Source: Amycolatopsis sp. DSM 110486
GTDB taxonomy: Bacteria > Actinomycetota > Actinomycetes > Mycobacteriales > Pseudonocardiaceae
DNA length: 64,000 nt
Direction: 5' to 3'
Assembly (NCBI RefSeq): GCF_019468465.1
Contig: NZ_CP080519.1
Coordinates: 558,001 to 622,000, forward strand
A program made the translations under genes and the position numbers. Below the pieces are notes generated by a model. It ran no database searches, had not been told where the DNA came from, and saw only the letters and a list, made by a program, of their open reading frames with translations. Every line of letters begins with the position of its first letter. The stretch's first letter is position 1. This document shows positions 17,927-26,600 of this stretch, in pieces.

Positions 17927-18829
17927 ATGGCTCAAGATCCGGAAGACTTTGCCGATTCACCACAGCCGCCGGCTTACGGCGAGCACGATGCGCTCTCGGA
18001 CGTGTTGCAGGCGATTCACCTGCAGGGTGGCGAGGTGCGCCGCCGATCGAGCCCGCGTGAGCGGCATCCGGCCGGGGCCAGGGTGCTGCACCTCGTCGAG
18101 GAGGGCGGGATCAGCGTCGAGGTGGCGGGCGAAGACACGGTGGAGCTGGGTACAGGAGACCTGGTGCTGCTCGCGCGAGGTGATGCCCACATCGTCCGAG
18201 CGACGCCGCACACGACCTGGGTGACCGGGGAGTTCGTGGTCGAGACGGTTGTCGCCGCGCCACTGCTCGGCGTTCTGCCTGCGGCGATCGTGATCCGCGG
18301 CGACGCGCGATCGGCGGCGTGGCTCCTGCCCATCAGGGAGCTCCTCGTGTTCGAGGTGACGAACTCGGCACCCGGCACCCGCGTGATGGTTTCGAGAGCG
18401 CTCGATCTGCTCTTCATCTGGTCGCTGCGGTCGTGGGCCTCAGCCGGCGATGTGCGCAACGCCGGCTGGCTGACGGCAGCGCTGGACCCGGTGCTCGCAC
18501 CGGTCCTCACCGCGATCCACCGGGACCCCGGCCGTGACTGGCCCGTCGACGAGCTGGCGCGGCTCACGTCGCTGTCGCGTTCGGCGTTCGCGACGCGGTT
18601 CGCCGAGTCGGTCGGGGAAACGCCCGGTTCGTACGTATTGCGGTGCCGGCTGGGCCACGCGGCGCACCTGCTGCGCGGCACGGCCGACCCGGTCGGCCGG
18701 ATCGCGGCCCGCGTGGGCTACATCTCGGAAGCCGCCTTCAGCCGGGCGTTTTCTCGTGCCTACGGCAGTTCGCCGCGGGCGTGGCGGGGCGGGACTGGTT
18801 CTGCTTCCTTCGAAGGAACGACGGAATAA
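17927..18829 (+). CDS. AraC-family transcriptional regulator with cupin domain
   Basis: This 300-residue protein has its ATG after AAAGGAGG; in-frame codons further upstream lack a ribosome-binding site. The N-terminal cupin (AraC_binding/cupin_6) covers about residues 25-170 (VELGTGDLVLLARGDAHIV). Two helix-turn-helix motifs follow: WPVDELARLTSLSRSAFATR and VGRIAARVGYISEAAFSRAF. The family typically controls an adjacent oxidoreductase or hydrolase gene. Here the convergent secreted hydrolase and its neighbour are the nearest candidates, but they are on the other side of a terminator. The MarR gene is divergent. Confidence 0.9.
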   Translation: MAQDPEDFADSPQPPAYGEHDALSDVLQAIHLQGGEVRRRSSPRERHPAGARVLHLVEEGGISVEVAGEDTVELGTGDLVLLARGDAHIVRATPHTTWVTGEFVVETVVAAPLLGVLPAAIVIRGDARSAAWLLPIRELLVFEVTNSAPGTRVMVSRALDLLFIWSLRSWASAGDVRNAGWLTAALDPVLAPVLTAIHRDPGRDWPVDELARLTSLSRSAFATRFAESVGETPGSYVLRCRLGHAAHLLRGTADPVGRIAARVGYISEAAFSRAFSRAYGSSPRAWRGGTGSASFEGTTE

Positions 18830-18840
18830 ATCGGCCGATA

Positions 18841-18879
18841 CCGGACGACACCGCCGGGTTGGCCGGCGGTGTCGTCCGG
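18841..18879. terminator. Strong hairpin between convergent genes (bidirectional terminator)
   Basis: A perfect 17-bp stem (CCGGACGACACCGCCGG and its complement) closes a 5-base loop. It starts 12 bp after the AraC stop and ends 7 bp before the stop of the convergent hydrolase. A long T-run is missing on both sides, as usual in high-GC actinomycetes. Confidence 0.8.
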
Positions 18880-18885
18880 TTCACG

Positions 18886-19770
18886 TCACCGGGTGCCCGC
18901 GACGGCCCGCTCGATGAGGTTGACAACGATCCCCGGGTTGGTCACCTGTGCGGCGTGGGGAGTGTTGGCCTCGACGATGTGGGAGTGGGCGCGGGTGGCC
19001 ATGAAGCGCTCGGCGGCCGGGGGGATCAGGTGGTCGGCGTTGGAGACGAGGGTCCACGAGGGGATCGTCTTCCAGCCCGGCTCGCCGGCGAGGTTCTCGC
19101 CCAGGGCCGTCGAGGCGACGGGGTTCTGCGTAGCGGCGAGTTCCGCGGCGGTGGCCGCGGAGACTTGGTTGCTGAAGAACAGGTCCCGGTACTGGGCCGC
19201 CTTGGCGTACAGCTCGATCTCGGGATCGCCGGCGGGGTTGGTGTAGGGGACGGGGACGGCGCTGAGGGCGGTGGGAGGCACCGCGGTGGGATCGGTGCTG
19301 AGGTGGCTGCCCGGGAATTGCCCAGCGAGGGCCGTGACGTTTTCATGCGTGTCCGGCTCGAAGGCCGAGATGTAGACCAGAGCCTTGACGTTGGCGTTGC
19401 CCGTGGCGGCACTGGTGATGACGGCTCCGCCGTAGGACTGCCCGACCAGGACGATCGGGCCCTGGATGGTGTTGAGGTAGGAAGCCAGCAAGGCGGAATC
19501 GCCGGAGAGGCTGCGCAGGGCCGTCGGCGGGGCGACGACCGGGTAGCCGGCCGCCTGCAGGGACCTGGTCACATCGCCCCAGCTCTGGGAGTTCGACCAG
19601 GCTCCGTCGACGAGGACGATCGTCGGCTTGGGAGCCGCGGCCGGGTGCGAGAGCGCGACAGGCGCGGTCTGGGGGGCCGGTGCGGCCGATGCCAGCGTGG
19701 TCACGCCGGCGACGAGGGCGATCCCGGTCGCGCCGAGGACGGCGGAGCGGAAAACACGACGTTTACGCAC
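18886..19770 (-). CDS. Secreted alpha/beta hydrolase
   Basis: This 294-residue protein starts at the GTG before RKRRVFRSAVLGATG, which has AGGAG upstream. A longer form would bury the leader. A Sec-type signal peptide (about residues 1-30, ending near SAAPAPQ) is visible, so the enzyme is exported. The nucleophile elbow is GQSYGG, and the acid and His are near NADHLIPP and NTPHAAQ. The family resembles alpha/beta hydrolases of the chloroperoxidase/esterase type seen beside AraC regulators. The substrate is unknown. A second hydrolase lies 91 bp upstream on the same strand, so both are probably in one operon. Confidence 0.88.
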   Translation of the reverse strand: MRKRRVFRSAVLGATGIALVAGVTTLASAAPAPQTAPVALSHPAAAPKPTIVLVDGAWSNSQSWGDVTRSLQAAGYPVVAPPTALRSLSGDSALLASYLNTIQGPIVLVGQSYGGAVITSAATGNANVKALVYISAFEPDTHENVTALAGQFPGSHLSTDPTAVPPTALSAVPVPYTNPAGDPEIELYAKAAQYRDLFFSNQVSAATAAELAATQNPVASTALGENLAGEPGWKTIPSWTLVSNADHLIPPAAERFMATRAHSHIVEANTPHAAQVTNPGIVVNLIERAVAGTR

Positions 19771-19861
19771 GGTTTCTCCTTGTTCGAAACAATTGTCATT
19801 GCTGTCCGCAGACGTGTCCGCCTGCGGGGGTTCGTGGTGGTGGGTCCGGAGGCGTCGACGC

Positions 19862-20680
19862 TCAGACACGGGCGGCGGCGTGTTCCTCGGCCCAGTTCAG
19901 GGCGTAGTCGGCGACTTCCTGCCAGCCGTCCTGGCCGATGATGAAGTGCGAGCGCCCGGGGAATTCCTTGTACTCGGTGACGGCCGCGGACTTGCTGGAG
20001 AGTCGCCAGTTGGCCTTGTTGACCTTGGGCGGCACGAGGTGGTCGGCCTCCCCCGCGATGAACAGGAGCGGGGCCTGGCGCTTGCGGAAATCGACGCGGG
20101 TCACGGCGCGGGGGTTGAAGTTGCCGAACGCCCCCTGGAAGAGCACGCGTGCCGAGCCAGGGACGGCGTACCGCTCGTAGCGCGTAGCGGACTCGCTCTC
20201 GGTGAGAGTGTTGGTGACGGCGTAGTGGAACTGCTCCGGCGTCAGCGCGACCGCTTTGTTCTTGTTGGCCGGGTTCCCGAGGACCGGGAAGGTCGACTTG
20301 AGGGTCGACAGCGGTAGGGGAAGGACGCCCTTGACGGCTGCCGAGTCGATGGCGATGCCGACCCTGCCCAGCCCGCGGTCGAGCAGGAGCTGTACGACGG
20401 TGCCGCCGAACGAGTGGCCCATGATGATCGGCGGTCGATCCAGCGAGCGGATGACGCTCTGGTAGTGGTCGACCACCTCGCGAAGGCCGACGCCCGCGAT
20501 ACCCGCGGGATCGCGCCGGAGCTCCTCCACCTCGCGGTCGAGCCCCGGCCAGGCCGGGGTGAACACCCGGTATCCCCGGGCCTCGTAATGGTGTTTCCAC
20601 CCCTCCCAGCTGCGCGGGTTCACCCAGAGGCCGTGAACGAGCACAATGGTGTCGGCCTCGTCGGCGGAGAAATCATTCAT
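19862..20680 (-). CDS. Alpha/beta hydrolase
   Basis: This 272-residue cytoplasmic enzyme starts at the ATG of MNDFSADEADTIVLVHG, with GGGAAG upstream. The oxyanion segment is VLVHGLWVNPRSWEGW, the nucleophile elbow is GHSFGG (about residues 94-99), the acid is in IAGEADHLVPP and the His in FPGRSHFI. It is the first gene of a two-hydrolase unit, followed by the secreted hydrolase. The two may act on the same compound on opposite sides of the membrane, but the substrate is unknown. Confidence 0.88.
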   Translation of the reverse strand: MNDFSADEADTIVLVHGLWVNPRSWEGWKHHYEARGYRVFTPAWPGLDREVEELRRDPAGIAGVGLREVVDHYQSVIRSLDRPPIIMGHSFGGTVVQLLLDRGLGRVGIAIDSAAVKGVLPLPLSTLKSTFPVLGNPANKNKAVALTPEQFHYAVTNTLTESESATRYERYAVPGSARVLFQGAFGNFNPRAVTRVDFRKRQAPLLFIAGEADHLVPPKVNKANWRLSSKSAAVTEYKEFPGRSHFIIGQDGWQEVADYALNWAEEHAAARV

Positions 20681-21178
20681 GCGAATCTTCCCTTTGAATA
20701 GGACGCTGTCTTCACTGGAGCAGGCCTGACCGGCGCTCCTCGAAAGCCGCCTCGATGCGGGCCGAGCGCGCATCCCCGGCGGTTCTCAGGATCCAGTCCC
20801 GCTCTGCCCGCCCGCTTCCGTCGGATGGCCACAGGGAATCGGCGCCGTCGCGCCGCCTCGGACAGTCGTTCGACAGGTGTCGGTGTCACGCAGGTCGGCC
20901 GCGCGTGGCGGCGCGCGTTACCCGGCTCCCGCGCCGGGGCCCCGGTCCGCATCCGCCGGGCTTCGCGGCCGGCGTGGTCACCACGAGCCGCGGTCCGAAT
21001 CACCCGCGACATACCCGGACAGCAGGAACCCCAGCATCGGTCGCAGGTGGACAGTGCGCCGGGACCGAAGCCCACGGACGAAGGCAAAACCAGTCAAATG
21101 ACAGTGACCGCGACAGTCGCGAATCCGCTACCTTCCGGCGGAATGCCCGCGTGACCCCTGCGTCGAGAATGAGGATTC
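20681..21178. other. Intergenic DNA between divergent hydrolase genes
   Basis: No gene is recognised in this 498-bp stretch. It should hold the promoters of the hydrolase operon on the left and of the hydrolase gene on the right. No -10 or -35 pair stands out. A short frame on the plus strand near 21098-21151 has no known relatives. Confidence 0.4.
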
Positions 21179-22039
21179 ATGTCGAACGAGCCGGTCGTTC
21201 TACTGCACGGCTTCTACCACGGAGCGTGGGCTTGGACGGAGGTGATCGCCGAGCTGGGAGGGCGGGGCCGCACCGCCGTCGCGGTCGACATGGCGGCGCA
21301 CGGTCTCCACGCGACGTCTCCGGCATCCGCCGCCCGGCGTCCGTTCGACCCGGTCGCCTACGCCACGGAGCCGTCGCCGGTCTCGGGGGTCGGGCTGGAC
21401 GCTGCCGCCGACCTTCTGGTGGCGCAACTGGACAGCGTCGGCGGGGGAAAGCCGGTCTGCGTGGTGGCGCACAGCATGGGTGGTGCGGTGCTGAGCAGAG
21501 CAGCGGAACGGCGGCCCGAGCTCGTCGCGCACATGGTGTATCTGGCTGCGTACATGCCGGCCTCGAACACGCCGTGCCTCGACTACCCGTCGCTGCCCGA
21601 GGGCCGTGACAACCGGTTCATGCAGTTGCTGGTCGGCGACCCGGCCACCATCGGCGCGCTGCGGATCGACCACCGCAGTCCGGATCCCGAGGCTCAGGCG
21701 GCCATCCGCGCAGCCTTCTACGGAGACGTCGAACCTTCCCAGGCGGCGGCCGCGACCGCGCTGCTCAGCTGCGACGCGCCGCTGGCCATGGTGGCCGAGA
21801 GCACCACGTTGACCGAACAAGGCTGGGGATCGATTCCCCGTACGTACGTGGTGTGCACGGAGGACCGCACCATTCCGGCCGGGCTGCAGCGGCTCTTCGT
21901 CGCTCAAGCGGACACGGCGTTCCCCACGAACCCCACGACGGTCGTCGAGCTGCCCACGGCACATTCAGCATTCCTGTCGGCGCCGGCGCGCGTCGCGGAC
22001 ATCATCGCGGACCGCGCGGCTGCGACCCGTCAGCGGTGA
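21179..22039 (+). CDS. Alpha/beta hydrolase
   Basis: This 286-residue cytoplasmic enzyme has its ATG at MSNEPVVLLHGFYHGAW. The nucleophile elbow is AHSMGG (about residues 98-103) and the likely catalytic His is in LPTAHSAFLSAPARVADII. The layout resembles the salicylate esterase/MenH-like branch (HGFYHGAWAW) that hydrolyses small esters. It is a single gene converging on the chimeric SDR/MFS gene 89 bp away. The substrate is not deducible. Confidence 0.88.
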   Translation: MSNEPVVLLHGFYHGAWAWTEVIAELGGRGRTAVAVDMAAHGLHATSPASAARRPFDPVAYATEPSPVSGVGLDAAADLLVAQLDSVGGGKPVCVVAHSMGGAVLSRAAERRPELVAHMVYLAAYMPASNTPCLDYPSLPEGRDNRFMQLLVGDPATIGALRIDHRSPDPEAQAAIRAAFYGDVEPSQAAAATALLSCDAPLAMVAESTTLTEQGWGSIPRTYVVCTEDRTIPAGLQRLFVAQADTAFPTNPTTVVELPTAHSAFLSAPARVADIIADRAAATRQR

Positions 22040-22128
22040 CCGGGTAACCACGGCCACGACAGTCCGCTCCCGCATCGACAGCCGGCCGGCCGGATCCGGC
22101 CACGTCCTCGGCAAAGCCGGCGGCCGGG

Positions 22129-22848
22129 CTATTTCCGGCGGCTCCCGCGGCCGACGAGAGCGAGGAAATCGATCGTGATGACGCCCGCGGCCGCGCAGAT
22201 CGTCCAGGCGAGAACGTAGGCCCCTTCGCCGGCGATTCTCGTGCCGGGCAGCGTCATGCTGGACAGGACGAAGGCGAAGACCGCGCCGCCCAGGCTGCCG
22301 CCGATCGCCCGCGTTGTGTTGTACATCCCGGTGGCCATCGCGATCTCGTCGGAAGGGCTGTGCTCGGCGATCATCGCCGGGAGCGCGGCGAATGCCAGCG
22401 ACGTGCCCAGGGTCGACAGCGGAGTCATGACCACGAAAAGCACAACGGAATCGTGCTGCACGTTGGTGCGCAAATAGGGGAAACACGCGCGCATGAACAG
22501 GAAGCTGCCGAAGGGACCGACGCGGAAGGGCAGCTCGAAATCCGCGGGATCCAGCTCGTGGAGGGGGATGGGCTTTTGTGCCATGGCGTTGTTGACGAGC
22601 ACGTCGACGGAACCGAATCGCCGCACCACCGCGGCGACGGCCGAGTCCACCTGATCGACGTCGCTCACGTCACAGGTGATCGCCAGGCCGCCGACCTCCT
22701 TCGCGGTCGCCGCCGCTCGGGCTCCGTCGAGATCGACCACCGCCACGGAGGCGGCTTCGTGGGCCAAGGCGCGGGCAATGCCTGCACCGATGCCCTGGCC
22801 CGCTCCGGTGACGATGGCCGTCTTTCCGGCGAGGAGGGACCGGGTCAT
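22129..22848 (-). pseudogene. Chimeric SDR / MFS-transporter fusion (relic of a deletion)
   Basis: The 239-residue open frame joins two unrelated families. Residues 1 to about 127 are the first half of a classical short-chain dehydrogenase: AIVTGAGQGIGAGIARAL, then the NNA motif in VDVLVNNAMA, up to FLFMRACFPYLR. The remainder is the C-terminal end of a drug-efflux MFS transporter (LAFAALPAMIAEHSPSDE, IAMATGMYNTTRAIGG) with three or four membrane segments. The SDR catalytic Ser and YxxxK are lost, and so are the first ten or so transporter helices. An in-frame deletion between neighbouring genes near 22447-22470 explains it. Its stop overlaps nothing, but its start overlaps the CocE stop by four bases. 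Function is unlikely. Confidence 0.8.
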
Positions 22849-24329
22849 CCGATCATCTGGTAGGTGAAGGTGGACGGGCCATAGTGGACGGTCACGGTTC
22901 CGGCGGGCGAGTCCGAGTCGATCACGCCTTCGTCACGGCTGGCGACGCGGATCCGCAGCCGGTGCCCCGCCTTGAACCGGTGGTGCGTCGCCCACAGGGG
23001 TACGCGCAGGTCGTAGGAAGCTCCCGGTTCCACCGGTACTCGCTGTTCGTTGCCATCGCGGTGGCTGGCGCGCAGGAAGCCGTGGGTGACTCTGGAGGCC
23101 GCGTCGTCGGGGCCGAGGTCTTCCAGCACCACCGCGATGTATCCCTCGTCCGCGGTGAAGGAGACTCGCAGATCGACGAACGGGGTGCCGGCCAGCACCA
23201 GATCCGCCGGAAGGAATTCCGTCTCGGCGAGCAGCGCACCGGTCTCCACGTCGAACGCGTCGGTGGTCTTCTCGACCGAGCCGGCCACCAGCTTGCCGCC
23301 GGACGCGAAGGTCAAGTGGTCTTCCCGCGACTCGGACGGCGGCCAGGTCGAGTACTGCTTCCATCCCGCGTCGGGCATCTCGTAGGAGGTCACCTTGGTT
23401 TCGGGCAGGAGGCCGGGGACGTCGTCGGAGAGCCAGCGGTCCCACCACGCCAGGTACGCCGCGGTGGCGATGTCCTCGAACTGGCCCGGGAGCATGCCAT
23501 GACTCCACGGGCCCGCGACCATCCACACGTTCTCGGGGCGGGCTCGGAAGTTCTTCACCATGGCGTTGCGGTATTGGTCCAGCCAGCCACCGACGTCGAG
23601 AACCGGAACGTCCAGCCTGTCCCAGCGCGCCCGCACGCTGCGCTCGCGCCAGAAGTCGTCGTAGAGCGGGTGCTGGGGGTAAGTTTCGAGGGTCGCCGGG
23701 GCGGTGTCCTTCTGCCAGCCGCGGATCCGGTTGTTGTAGATCCCGCCGCCGAGGTAGATCGTGTCCTCGTACCAGTCGCTCAGCGCCTGGGTCGCGATCA
23801 CCGCGGTGAGGTGTTCCGGCTGGTGCACGGCGGCCAGGATGGTGGTGTGCCCGCCGTAGCTCACGCCCATCTGGCCGACCTTGCCCGTCGAGAACGGCTG
23901 CGTCCCGAGCCACGCGATCAGGTCGACGTTGTCACGCTGCTCTTGCGGGCCGAACGGGTCGATCTCACCCGGTGAGTCGCCACTGCCTCGCACGCTGCAC
24001 ACCAGGGCCACGTACCCACGGGTCACAAACGAGCGGGCACCGGCCCCCATGAACGACACCGCGTTGTACCCGTTGAACTCGTACACAATGCCCGGAAACC
24101 GCCCGGACGCAGGGGTGCCGTCCGGGTTCGCGGGGCGATGGAGCTCGCCGGCCAGGAGCACGCCGTCTCGCATCTCCACCTGGACCTTGCTCACGTGCAC
24201 GCCGTGTGTCTCCGGTCTCGCATACGTGAAGAACGGGTCCGTCGACGAGGTCGAGGGAGCCACGGGCTTCGAGAGGTCGAGTCCTGCGAAGTGCACGGAC
24301 AGATCGGCAGGTGACAACGGTTCCGACAT
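22845..24329 (-). CDS. CocE/NonD-family hydrolase (X-Pro dipeptidyl-peptidase-like)
   Basis: This 494-residue protein is cytoplasmic as far as can be seen. The S15-type catalytic domain spans about residues 50-300, with the nucleophile in GVSYGG, the acid in GGWLDQY and the His in GPWSHG. The C-terminal jelly-roll (X-Pro dipeptidyl-peptidase C-terminal domain) includes LRIRVASRDEG. Such enzymes cleave esters or amides with bulky acyl groups. I chose the ATG of MSEPLSP. A longer version starting at 24413 would overlap the divergent gene. The Lrp-like gene is divergent, with starts overlapping by 19 bp, so the hydrolase may be its target. Confidence 0.88.
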   Translation of the reverse strand: MSEPLSPADLSVHFAGLDLSKPVAPSTSSTDPFFTYARPETHGVHVSKVQVEMRDGVLLAGELHRPANPDGTPASGRFPGIVYEFNGYNAVSFMGAGARSFVTRGYVALVCSVRGSGDSPGEIDPFGPQEQRDNVDLIAWLGTQPFSTGKVGQMGVSYGGHTTILAAVHQPEHLTAVIATQALSDWYEDTIYLGGGIYNNRIRGWQKDTAPATLETYPQHPLYDDFWRERSVRARWDRLDVPVLDVGGWLDQYRNAMVKNFRARPENVWMVAGPWSHGMLPGQFEDIATAAYLAWWDRWLSDDVPGLLPETKVTSYEMPDAGWKQYSTWPPSESREDHLTFASGGKLVAGSVEKTTDAFDVETGALLAETEFLPADLVLAGTPFVDLRVSFTADEGYIAVVLEDLGPDDAASRVTHGFLRASHRDGNEQRVPVEPGASYDLRVPLWATHHRFKAGHRLRIRVASRDEGVIDSDSPAGTVTVHYGPSTFTYQMIG

Positions 24330-25465
24330 GTCCGGAGCGTAACCACGGCATCCCGACCGATGGCTCCGAGTCGACGAAGTCCTCATCAGTTCCGCCTTGT
24401 GCCGTAGAAACACCCATTTCGATCGTCAATCGAGCGGCTCGCGATCGGATCGAGCAGTCCGAGGACGACCTCGCACTCATCCATGCGCTGCAGCTGTGGC
24501 CACGAGCCAGCTGGAGTTCCCTCGCGACCGTCCTGGGCGCGTCGGCCCCGGCACTCGCGAACCGATGGATCCGGCTGCGCGAGAACGAGATCGCGTGGGT
24601 TTACGCCTATCCTCTCGGCGGCGTGGCCGCGCGCAACCGGCAGCTGGCCATCGTCGACTTCGACTGCGCGCCGGGCAGGCTCGACGACGTGGTCAGAACA
24701 CTCGAGGGGCTGGGCCACGTGCGCGCCATCGAGTACGCGGCCCGCGGCCGCGACCTGATGACGATCGTCGCGGCGCCGACCTTCGAGAAACTGTCCTCGT
24801 TGATCCTGGACGAGCTCTCACGGATCCCGGGCGTGATGTCGACGAGGACGCACCTCGGCACCGAGATGCACATCGAAGGCAGGCAGTGGCGGCTCGACGC
24901 GCTCGACGCCGGCGAACAGGCCGCCGTCGAGAAGGCCGCGAAGGCCTCCGCTCCCAGCGGGCGAGGAGCGCCGGTCGACATCGCCGCGCCCACCTACGCG
25001 CCGCTGATGTCGGTCCTGAGCAAAGACGGCAGGGCGACGGCGATCGACATCGCCGACCAGGTCGGCCGACCGGCGTCGACGGTGCGGCGGCAGCTGGGGC
25101 GGCTGCTCAACGCAGGTGCGCTGGCGATGCGGTGCGAACTGTCGCAACTGCATACCCGATGGCCGGTGAGCGTCATCTGGTGGTGCCGCGTGCCGAAGCC
25201 GCTCCTGCTGTCCGTGGTCGCCAGGATGCGAGCCGAGCCGCGTGTGCGGATGTGCATGTCGATGACCGGACCCGCGAACTTCGTCGTCTTCGCCTGGACG
25301 GCGGGGCTCACCGACCTGATGCAGCTGCAGGGCGTGCTCGAGGACCTGTTGCCGCCCGGGGCTCTCATCGACAGCTCGGTGACCCTGCGCACGCGCAAGC
25401 GTGCGGGCTGGCTGCTGCGCCCGGACGGCCGGCTCGACACGGACACGCCCCAGCCGGTCCGATAA
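24311..25465 (+). CDS. Lrp/AsnC-family transcriptional regulator, duplicated-domain type
   Basis: This 384-residue regulator carries two copies of the AsnC unit. The first HTH is in DLALIHALQLWPRASWSSLA (about residues 53-72), followed by a ligand-binding RAM half. A second HTH (ATAIDIADQVGRPASTVRRQ) precedes the second RAM half. Internally duplicated Lrp proteins of this size are common in actinomycetes and act as monomers or dimers. It is divergent from the CocE hydrolase and probably regulates it. The GTG at 24311 is the only good in-frame start, but it overlaps the neighbour's start. A shorter protein beginning at a rare codon cannot be excluded. Confidence 0.85.
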   Translation: MTTVPTCPERNHGIPTDGSESTKSSSVPPCAVETPISIVNRAARDRIEQSEDDLALIHALQLWPRASWSSLATVLGASAPALANRWIRLRENEIAWVYAYPLGGVAARNRQLAIVDFDCAPGRLDDVVRTLEGLGHVRAIEYAARGRDLMTIVAAPTFEKLSSLILDELSRIPGVMSTRTHLGTEMHIEGRQWRLDALDAGEQAAVEKAAKASAPSGRGAPVDIAAPTYAPLMSVLSKDGRATAIDIADQVGRPASTVRRQLGRLLNAGALAMRCELSQLHTRWPVSVIWWCRVPKPLLLSVVARMRAEPRVRMCMSMTGPANFVVFAWTAGLTDLMQLQGVLEDLLPPGALIDSSVTLRTRKRAGWLLRPDGRLDTDTPQPVR

Positions 25466-25912
25466 GCGGTCGTCACAAGTGTCCCGCCCGCGTTACCTGG
25501 ACCTAGTGCAGAGCGCGGCACCCGAGAAGATCCTGGTCGACGCGGTGCACTCCGAGGACGGTGAGTCCACTGAGCGGTCACCGTAGTGTTCTTCGACCGT
25601 GAACCCACAGGTGAACCGATCCGGGACGGCGGAGCCGAAACGACCCCGTGCACCACAGTGGACTGTCGCATGTGGTCAGTTACGACAGGCCTGGAGCTCC
25701 TTCGGATCGACCCTGCCGACCCGTCGAACTCATCGTCAGCCACCCTGCCGGCGCGAGTCATCCCGGACCATCGGGATAGGCGAGGTCGTAGGCGTGGGAG
25801 ACCTTCTGCGGACCACCATCCGCCACTCGCGCCGGCCAGCGGGGCGAGGGCTTCGGCAAGGATCGCCCAGGCGCTCTCTAACAAGCATCTCCGTTGTTCT
25901 TAGACTGGCTGC
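25466..25912. other. Intergenic DNA without a recognised gene
   Basis: A possible short frame at about 25480-25587 (VSRPRYLDLVQSAAPEKILV...) has no known relatives. The right part is lower in GC. The sequence TTCTTAGACTGG sits about 20 bp before the regulator start and might hold a -10 box. Nothing else is recognised. Confidence 0.35.
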
Positions 25913-26569
25913 GTGGAGGACATCGAAGCGATCGCCATGCTGCAGGACCCCATCCGGCGGCGGTTGTATGACTACGTGGCAGCCCAGGACCACGAGGTGA
26001 GCCGGAACGAGGCTGCGGAGAGCGCCGGGATCCAGCGCACGCTTGCCGCGTTCCATCTGGACAAGCTCGTGGATGCGGGGCTGCTGGAGACCGAAAGCAG
26101 GCGACTGAGCGGGCGCGCTGGCCCCGGCGCCGGGCGGCCGGCCAAGCTCTACCGCAGGTCCGGTGCCGAGCGCCAGTTCTCGGTTCCCCCACGCGATTAC
26201 CGCACCCCCGCCGATCTGCTGGCCGAGGTCGCCGAGGCCGCCCGCCTGGACACCGAGTTGCAGGCCGCCGCTCGTCGGGAGGGGCGGGCCGCTCGTGCCG
26301 CCGCGCCGGTCGACGGTCTCGACGCAGCGAAGGCTCTGCTGACCGCTCGCGGCTATGAGCCTCGCTTGGACGACGACGGGGACGCCCTGCGCCTGGCCAA
26401 CTGCCCCTTCCACGTCCTCTCCGAGCGGCATCCGGTGTTGGTGTGCGGCATGAACCTGGCGCTATTGGAAGGGTTGTTGGAGGGCGCCAAAGGGCTGCGG
26501 GCCCGCATGGACCCGCGACCTGGGATGTGCTGCGTCGTCGTCGAGCTTTCTAAAAATAATGTGAGTTGA
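25913..26569 (+). CDS. Winged-helix transcriptional regulator with four-cysteine C-terminal domain (Fe-S or metal sensor type)
   Basis: This 218-residue protein has an ArsR-like winged helix at residues 1-80 (PIRRRLYDYVAAQDHEVSRN; LAAFHLDKLVDAGLLETES). The C-terminal domain holds Cys164 (NCPFH), Cys178 (VCGMN), Cys206 and Cys207 (GMCCVV). The spacing resembles SufR-like regulators that ligate a [2Fe-2S] or [4Fe-4S] cluster. That assignment is inferred from the pattern. The GTG start has no strong ribosome-binding site. It lies 31 bp before a DUF3291 gene on the same strand, and the two are probably co-transcribed. Confidence 0.82.
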   Translation: MEDIEAIAMLQDPIRRRLYDYVAAQDHEVSRNEAAESAGIQRTLAAFHLDKLVDAGLLETESRRLSGRAGPGAGRPAKLYRRSGAERQFSVPPRDYRTPADLLAEVAEAARLDTELQAAARREGRAARAAAPVDGLDAAKALLTARGYEPRLDDDGDALRLANCPFHVLSERHPVLVCGMNLALLEGLLEGAKGLRARMDPRPGMCCVVVELSKNNVS

Positions 26570-26600
26570 CATAGAAAGCCCGCGGTGATGAGGTGAGGGC

